Source: Paenibacillus sp. 32352 (lineage in GTDB: Bacteria; Bacillota; Bacilli; Paenibacillales; NBRC-103111). From it: DNA of 64,000 nt. Numbering within the stretch: position 1 is the stretch's first letter; every line of letters starts with the position of its first letter. The position numbers and the translations under genes are program-made. The notes below the pieces were generated by a model that saw only the letters and a program-made list of their open reading frames with translations, was not told the origin of the DNA and made no database searches. The stretch lies in the NCBI RefSeq assembly GCF_002042965.1, contig NZ_MZNT01000020.1, forward strand, positions 1 to 64,000, written 5' to 3'. Shown here piece by piece: positions 60,093-64,000 of this stretch.

Positions 60093-61448
60093 ATGCGTAT
60101 GACACTAAAGTCAGCGATTGACGAAAATGATGCTACATCAAAGGAGCCTGGAGTCGCCTTGAAGTTAGATCATCATGTTGAACTTTCTCTTCCTCCTGTT
60201 AGAGCCGGATTTTCAGATGATGGTCGTCTTGCTGTGCGAGTAGGGTCTGATTTTCTGGTAGGCGATATATTTCTTGCGGATATTCTGGAAACGATTATTG
60301 CAAATGAAAGTTTCGTATATATGTATTTGAACGAGGATGTGTTATCTCTATGTGATTTGTTGCTGAAGTCAGAACTGATATTATTATCTGAACGACTTAA
60401 AGAACATTTTGCTAAAACGATCAACCATCCAGTTGACCCTTTCCAGCTCGAAGGGATTGTCAGATTATTGGGTCTTGACGCCGCTTCATTAAGTAATGAA
60501 GCTAATAAAGATCTTTTGCTTGAGGATTTAAATGATTTATTGGTGAGACGATTCGGTATAATTTCCGACACAGGCAAGTATAGAGAGTCCTTTGGCTTTA
60601 ACAGAGCTTTAGAGATTGTTAATGAAGGAACTGCACACTCGACACTGAAAGTTACATTGAATAAGAATGAGGGCGTACTTATGTTCCTTGACTCTCATTT
60701 TAAAGCAGAAGTCGTTTCTACGTGCGGAATTTCAGCGATAGGTGCATCCGAGACGGTTACAGCCATTGCCAAAACGATAACGGCATTTGAACGTATCATT
60801 CCTCAGCTTGGAATGTACTATGCTTTATCTCAAGCTCAGATCGCTTTGCTTCGTTTAGGATGGGGATCAGAGGACTTGAGAGTAAGCGATAGCGTATTAA
60901 AAAACTGGATTAGCGATGTTACCGCAAAGCTGGTACCTACAAGGAGAATGCCTAGCGAAACCACGATTTTATATTTCATGAAGGCGACTTTAGCGGATGG
61001 TTCCGAGGTTAATGGGATGTGGCCCAATACATTATCAGCCGATTTATTTTACAACCTCGAAAGCGGTCGTGTAGAAAAATATGTTTCCGAGCATGAACAT
61101 TACTTGGAACTGAAGGATGGAAAAAGATTCACCATTGCTAACATTGCGGATGGTGGAGTATCCGTCAGAGCCGTTTCGGACAATACTGCTGATACGCATC
61201 ATATCCTTCATTTCTATAACGATACCGAAAGTTTGGATAAAGGTTTACTATTAGCAGGTGCAGACCGTACAGTTTCTTTACTTGGAAAAATAAGCGATAC
61301 AGACAGCCCTTTTAAAACAGTGCATTTGAGAGCCCCTCGAGGCAAGGAATTTAAATTTGTCATGTGGGGATCAAATAATTTTGATGTTTATTTAGTAGAA
61401 GAGGGTCAAGGCGGAGTTTATACCATTAATGATACTTTGAGCAGTTAA
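60093..61448 (+). CDS. Protein of unknown function
   Basis: 451 residues, no domain recognised. No signal peptide or membrane segment. N-terminal half is helical (LADILETIIANESFVYMYLN, LLLEDLNDLLVRRFG); the C-terminal 170 residues look beta-rich (FTIANIADGGVSVRAV, FKFVMWGSNNFDVYLVEE). ATG 60093 lacks a good ribosome site; ATG 60099 is equally possible. It follows the luciferase-like gene by 42 bases, but the gap contains a CCCC/GGGG inverted pair, so operon membership is uncertain. Long uninterrupted frame with protein-like composition supports a real gene. Confidence 0.65.
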   Translation: MRMTLKSAIDENDATSKEPGVALKLDHHVELSLPPVRAGFSDDGRLAVRVGSDFLVGDIFLADILETIIANESFVYMYLNEDVLSLCDLLLKSELILLSERLKEHFAKTINHPVDPFQLEGIVRLLGLDAASLSNEANKDLLLEDLNDLLVRRFGIISDTGKYRESFGFNRALEIVNEGTAHSTLKVTLNKNEGVLMFLDSHFKAEVVSTCGISAIGASETVTAIAKTITAFERIIPQLGMYYALSQAQIALLRLGWGSEDLRVSDSVLKNWISDVTAKLVPTRRMPSETTILYFMKATLADGSEVNGMWPNTLSADLFYNLESGRVEKYVSEHEHYLELKDGKRFTIANIADGGVSVRAVSDNTADTHHILHFYNDTESLDKGLLLAGADRTVSLLGKISDTDSPFKTVHLRAPRGKEFKFVMWGSNNFDVYLVEEGQGGVYTINDTLSS

Positions 61449-61468
61449 ATCTAACATATTAAGAAATC

Positions 61469-61751
61469 TCCGTTGCGTGAGCGCGGGGAGGCGAACCCAC
61501 CGCAACTTGGTGACGGCATCGTCTTGCGAATCAATTTGCTGGTCCGTTTGGTACGGATAGGTCCGTTGTTCCTTTCAGATCTGCTTACGGCCTGAGGGTA
61601 CTATCGCAGGCGTCTTCGGTTTTATTGGCTCATAGGTCCGCATATTAGGCGAGACGTCTGGTCGGACAAGATGCGATAAGTTGTTCTTCGTTTCTTCTTA
61701 TCGGTTCGGATGCCCTTACCCAAGGCGTCCTTTACGGGGGCTCCCTTTTTT
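61469..61751 (+). ncRNA. Candidate structured RNA, class unknown
   Basis: No coding frame. Eight consecutive hairpins: GTTGCG/CGCAAC (61472-61506), GACG/CGTC (61512-61523), TCCGT/ACGGA (61543-61557), GCCTG/CAGGC (61590-61611), GTCCG/CGGAC (61636-61667), CGATAAG/CTTATCG (61674-61703), GGATGCC/GGCGTCC (61708-61730), GGG/CCC with TTTTTT (61737-61751). CTCCG at the start could pair with CGGGG near the end as a closing stem. I do not recognise a known riboswitch or RNA family. Confidence 0.45.
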
Positions 61752-62072
61752 ATCTATTTGACCCGCAGGCAAATCAAGTGAGTAACAGAGGTTTAGAGTG
61801 AAAAATACGCCCGTTATTCAACAGGTAGATCAGGTAAGGGCTACTCCGAATTGCCTGCTACGTACATGACTCATATGGCAGATCGAGCTCGCCATAGTTC
61901 GTTCTATTTGCTTGGGTTGGCGATCCTTTGGAGAACCGTTGCTCCTTCGAAGAGGGTGACGGGTACAGTACCTTATGATTTTAAGTTTCTCGGAAGAGGT
62001 CTTCATAATAATATCCCTCCGATTTTTAGAGACCCGACGTTATCGGATCTTTAGAATTAGAGGGATATTTTT
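61752..62072. other. Non-coding stretch with a terminator-like hairpin
   Basis: No supported gene; a 67-codon frame at 61851-62054 has no ribosome site and an odd composition. AATATCCCTC (62010-62019) pairs with GAGGGATATT (62060-62069) and is followed by TTTTT, a terminator-like hairpin with a 40-base loop. Confidence 0.5.
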
Positions 62073-62246
62073 TTGGTAATTATACCAATTGTAGTTACCT
62101 TTTTACCGCTAATTTCCGATGGGAGACTCAACGAAGAATGCAAGCAACAATTGCATATCCTTACACAACATATTGCAAGAGTACATAATGATAATGATAG
62201 GGAAATCTACGAGATTGCTCTTGATTTGTGGAATAAAAAGAGATAG
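62073..62246 (+). CDS. Small ORF or gene remnant, 57 residues
   Basis: TTG 62073 opens LVIIPIVVTFLPLISDGRL, ending DREIYEIALDLWNKKR. No ribosome site, as the start lies in the T run of the preceding hairpin, so it is probably the 3' end of a lost gene. The helical C-terminus looks protein-like. No family recognised. Confidence 0.3.
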   Translation: MVIIPIVVTFLPLISDGRLNEECKQQLHILTQHIARVHNDNDREIYEIALDLWNKKR

Positions 62247-62286
62247 CGTTTAAAGGCTTAAGTCTCCTCACGAGAAAGCCCAATTT

Positions 62287-63150
62287 CTAATTAAACGAGA
62301 TATGATCGACACGGATCGTTTGCTTGCTTGAACGAAATCTACCTGGAGATACACCCGTTGACTTGCGGAACACTTTATTAAAGTAGTTCTCGTCCGAATA
62401 CCCCGTAAGCCGTGCGATTTCGCTCAAATTGAGCTTGGTATGACGAAGCAGCTCCATCGCTTTTTCCATGCGGATTTTTGTTAAATACTGCATAGCGGTT
62501 ACGCCGCATGTGGCGTGAAACAGCCTCGAAAATTTGTACTTGGAGATGCCAAGCGACCGGCTAAGTTCTTCAATGCTGTTGATGACCGCGTAATTTTCAT
62601 GAATGAGCTTTAACGCTTTGACAACCACTTCGGGCCAAGTATCCGGCGAAGCTTGATTATATTTCAGGGACTGGTAAACCTCCATGACAAACTGGGCGGC
62701 CAAGCCCGATGCTTTGTAGCCGTTGGTGATGGACTTTTTGCTCGCTTCCAGATAAATGTGTTCCAATGTGCGAATCACCGGCGTGTCAGGGACGAAACGA
62801 ATGACGGGACCCGAATGATTGTGGACCGCGGACCAGCACTCCAAAGCTTCCGGCCCCATCAAGGTAATAAAGATAAACTCCCAAAGCTCACTGTCTTCTG
62901 GAAGATAGTATCGGTGGTCGGTTCCGGTTACGACTAGAAAGGCGGAATGTTGTTCGAGCGGGTAGGTTTGGGTTCCGATGCGAATTTCCCCTCTCCCGGC
63001 AAGCGTGTATTGGAAAATGCATTGATGGTTGGTAGCCCTCTGCAATCCATCCCAATAGTAATTCTGATTCCTCTTTTCCCAGCCTACGTAAACGATTTCA
63101 GCAAATGGCGTCGTTGGACCATCCTTGAATTGAAAACCGAAAACACTCAT
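62287..63150 (-). CDS. AraC-family transcriptional regulator
   Basis: 287 residues. N-terminal cupin-like sensing domain (QYTLAGRGEIRIGTQTYPLE, about residues 45-70) and C-terminal double helix-turn-helix (about 185-280: IEELSRSLGISKYKFSRLFH, LSEIARLTGYSDENYFNKVF then RKSTGVSPGRFR). AAGGGGATGCGCT precedes ATG 63150. Divergent from the solute-binding protein at 63331, the common Paenibacillus arrangement for sugar ABC importers, so it probably activates that operon. Confidence 0.9.
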   Translation of the reverse strand: MSVFGFQFKDGPTTPFAEIVYVGWEKRNQNYYWDGLQRATNHQCIFQYTLAGRGEIRIGTQTYPLEQHSAFLVVTGTDHRYYLPEDSELWEFIFITLMGPEALECWSAVHNHSGPVIRFVPDTPVIRTLEHIYLEASKKSITNGYKASGLAAQFVMEVYQSLKYNQASPDTWPEVVVKALKLIHENYAVINSIEELSRSLGISKYKFSRLFHATCGVTAMQYLTKIRMEKAMELLRHTKLNLSEIARLTGYSDENYFNKVFRKSTGVSPGRFRSSKQTIRVDHISFN

Positions 63151-63330
63151 AGCGCATCCCCTTGCAATTTTTTACCCTTTTACGATAATTCATTACCATT
63201 GAGGTCCAGTTAAATCTATTATAATATTCAACTTGTGCAAGGCAATACATAATGTAAATATTCAAATTTTGCTGCAATTTTTTCCACTTTATTAAGGTTT
63301 TGTAAAACTGGAATGAAGGGATTGAAACCG

Positions 63331-64000
63331 ATGAAAGCGAAGTTGAACATGGGATTTGCATTAGTTGTCGTTCTTTTGACGAGTCTATTGGCGGGCTGCA
63401 GTTCAGGCAGTACGGATTCAGGGGCATCTCCGGCCGCGGGTACGGGGAAAAGCGAAGAACATCACGAGCCTGTGACGTTAATGCTGCACCCTGGCCAAAT
63501 GATCACACCGGAAGACTTGGAGCTTATGATTAATGAACCGCTCCACCGTAAATATCCCTATATTACCGTGCAGGTGATAGACAGAACCAAAAATAATTTG
63601 GAGAATCATGTAGCTTCAGGAAGTCAATTGGATCTCATTACTACCTGGAACGGCAGTATGTCTGCGGCAATGGATCTGGGCGTGTTCGAGGATCTGACGC
63701 CTTTGGCGAAAGCAGATGGGTTTGACTTAGGCCGGTTTGACCAGCAAGCGCTCGAGACCATTAAAACTATTTCTAACGACGGGAAGCTGTATGGCCTGCC
63801 TTACAACAGACAGTTTAATGCTCTTTATTACAATAAAGATATTTTTGATAAATTCGGAGTCGAGTATCCGAAGGACGGCATGACCTGGGAAGAGGTGATC
63901 CAGTTGTCCAAGAAGCTAACAAGGACGGTAGACGGCGTTGCATATCGCGGGCTGGATCCGGAAAGCATCCAAAGATTGAGCTTCCCTTTGTCCTTAAATA
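63331..64000 (+). CDS. ABC-type sugar solute-binding lipoprotein, 3' end beyond window
   Basis: 223 codons visible, open to the window edge. Lipoprotein signal MKAKLNMGFALVVVLL then lipobox LAGC at Cys22, a Ser/Gly linker, then the family-1 binding-protein fold (LDLITTWNGSMSAAMDLGVF, LYGLPYNRQFNALYYNKDIF, TWEEVIQLSKKLT). ATG 63331 follows AAGGGATTGAAACCG. It would deliver an oligosaccharide to CUT1 permeases expected downstream, with an MsmX-type ATPase in trans. Lgt at 10887 would lipidate it. Confidence 0.9.
   Translation, partial: MKAKLNMGFALVVVLLTSLLAGCSSGSTDSGASPAAGTGKSEEHHEPVTLMLHPGQMITPEDLELMINEPLHRKYPYITVQVIDRTKNNLENHVASGSQLDLITTWNGSMSAAMDLGVFEDLTPLAKADGFDLGRFDQQALETIKTISNDGKLYGLPYNRQFNALYYNKDIFDKFGVEYPKDGMTWEEVIQLSKKLTRTVDGVAYRGLDPESIQRLSFPLSLN

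Noticed and set aside
61851..62054. 67-codon frame after the candidate RNA
   Set aside because: No ribosome site and mixed composition; overlaps a terminator-like hairpin.

Overview
The window looks like a chromosomal segment of a Paenibacillus-type bacterium (Bacillota, Paenibacillaceae). The evidence is the gene order hprK-lgt-ppaX-yvoF, the his operon, trxB-rapZ-yvcK-whiA-crh, clpP, tRNA-Arg, cggR-gapA-pgk-tpiA-gpmI-eno and secG-est-rnr-smpB-ssrA, which is the Bacillales backbone. Strong AGGAGG ribosome sites, a copper-amine-oxidase stalk protein and an SBP/AraC pair at the right end also fit. The backbone is moderately GC-rich. No rRNA, CRISPR array, integrase or transposase gene was seen.

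Layout. 1-430: end of a tRNA cluster (Asp, Phe, Tyr, Lys). 650-4913 (minus): a thiamine-binding-type protein and a possible operon of a LarA-family racemase (apparently with an ATT start), a small membrane protein, a gluconate-dehydrogenase subunit-3 protein and a GMC oxidoreductase. 5151-7527: PucR/CdaR-type regulator and MsmX-type sugar ABC ATPase. 7655-9805: divergent YeiH exporter and LysR regulator. 9908-20100: HPr kinase, Lgt, PpaX and YvoF, then histidine biosynthesis, in which hisA is of the eukaryotic HIS6 type and lies outside the canonical position. 20519-28769: divergent PRPP synthetase, TPR protein, TrxB, glucokinase, RapZ, YvcK, WhiA and a Crh-like HPr that keeps His15. 29087-31579: stalk protein and ClpP with a CtsR operator. 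31901-39344: CggR-controlled lower glycolysis. 39584-45206: membrane peptidase, SecG, esterase, RNase R, SmpB and tmRNA.

45207-52224 is an AT-rich genomic island inserted at the 3' end of ssrA and bounded by a perfect 96-bp direct repeat. It carries an XRE-ImmA/IrrE protein overlapping a PIN-like protein, a GHKL ATPase with a C-terminal ELKRP nuclease-like motif, a large dynamin-like P-loop NTPase and a small PLD-like protein. This has the look of an anti-phage or conflict module and is the best candidate for an undescribed system. There is no integrase in it. A third, degenerate ssrA fragment at 55719-55828 suggests that a second, decayed insertion lies beside it.

52225-62286 is further accessory DNA: TetR/aldo-keto reductase, an orphan hemC, a second TetR (apparently leaderless) with four operators controlling an MFS exporter, a second aldo-keto reductase, a luciferase-like oxidoreductase, an unknown protein and a hairpin-rich candidate RNA. 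The window ends in an AraC regulator divergent from a truncated sugar-type solute-binding lipoprotein.

Starts were chosen by Shine-Dalgarno position and family length. Domain calls rest on motif recognition by eye, with no database search.
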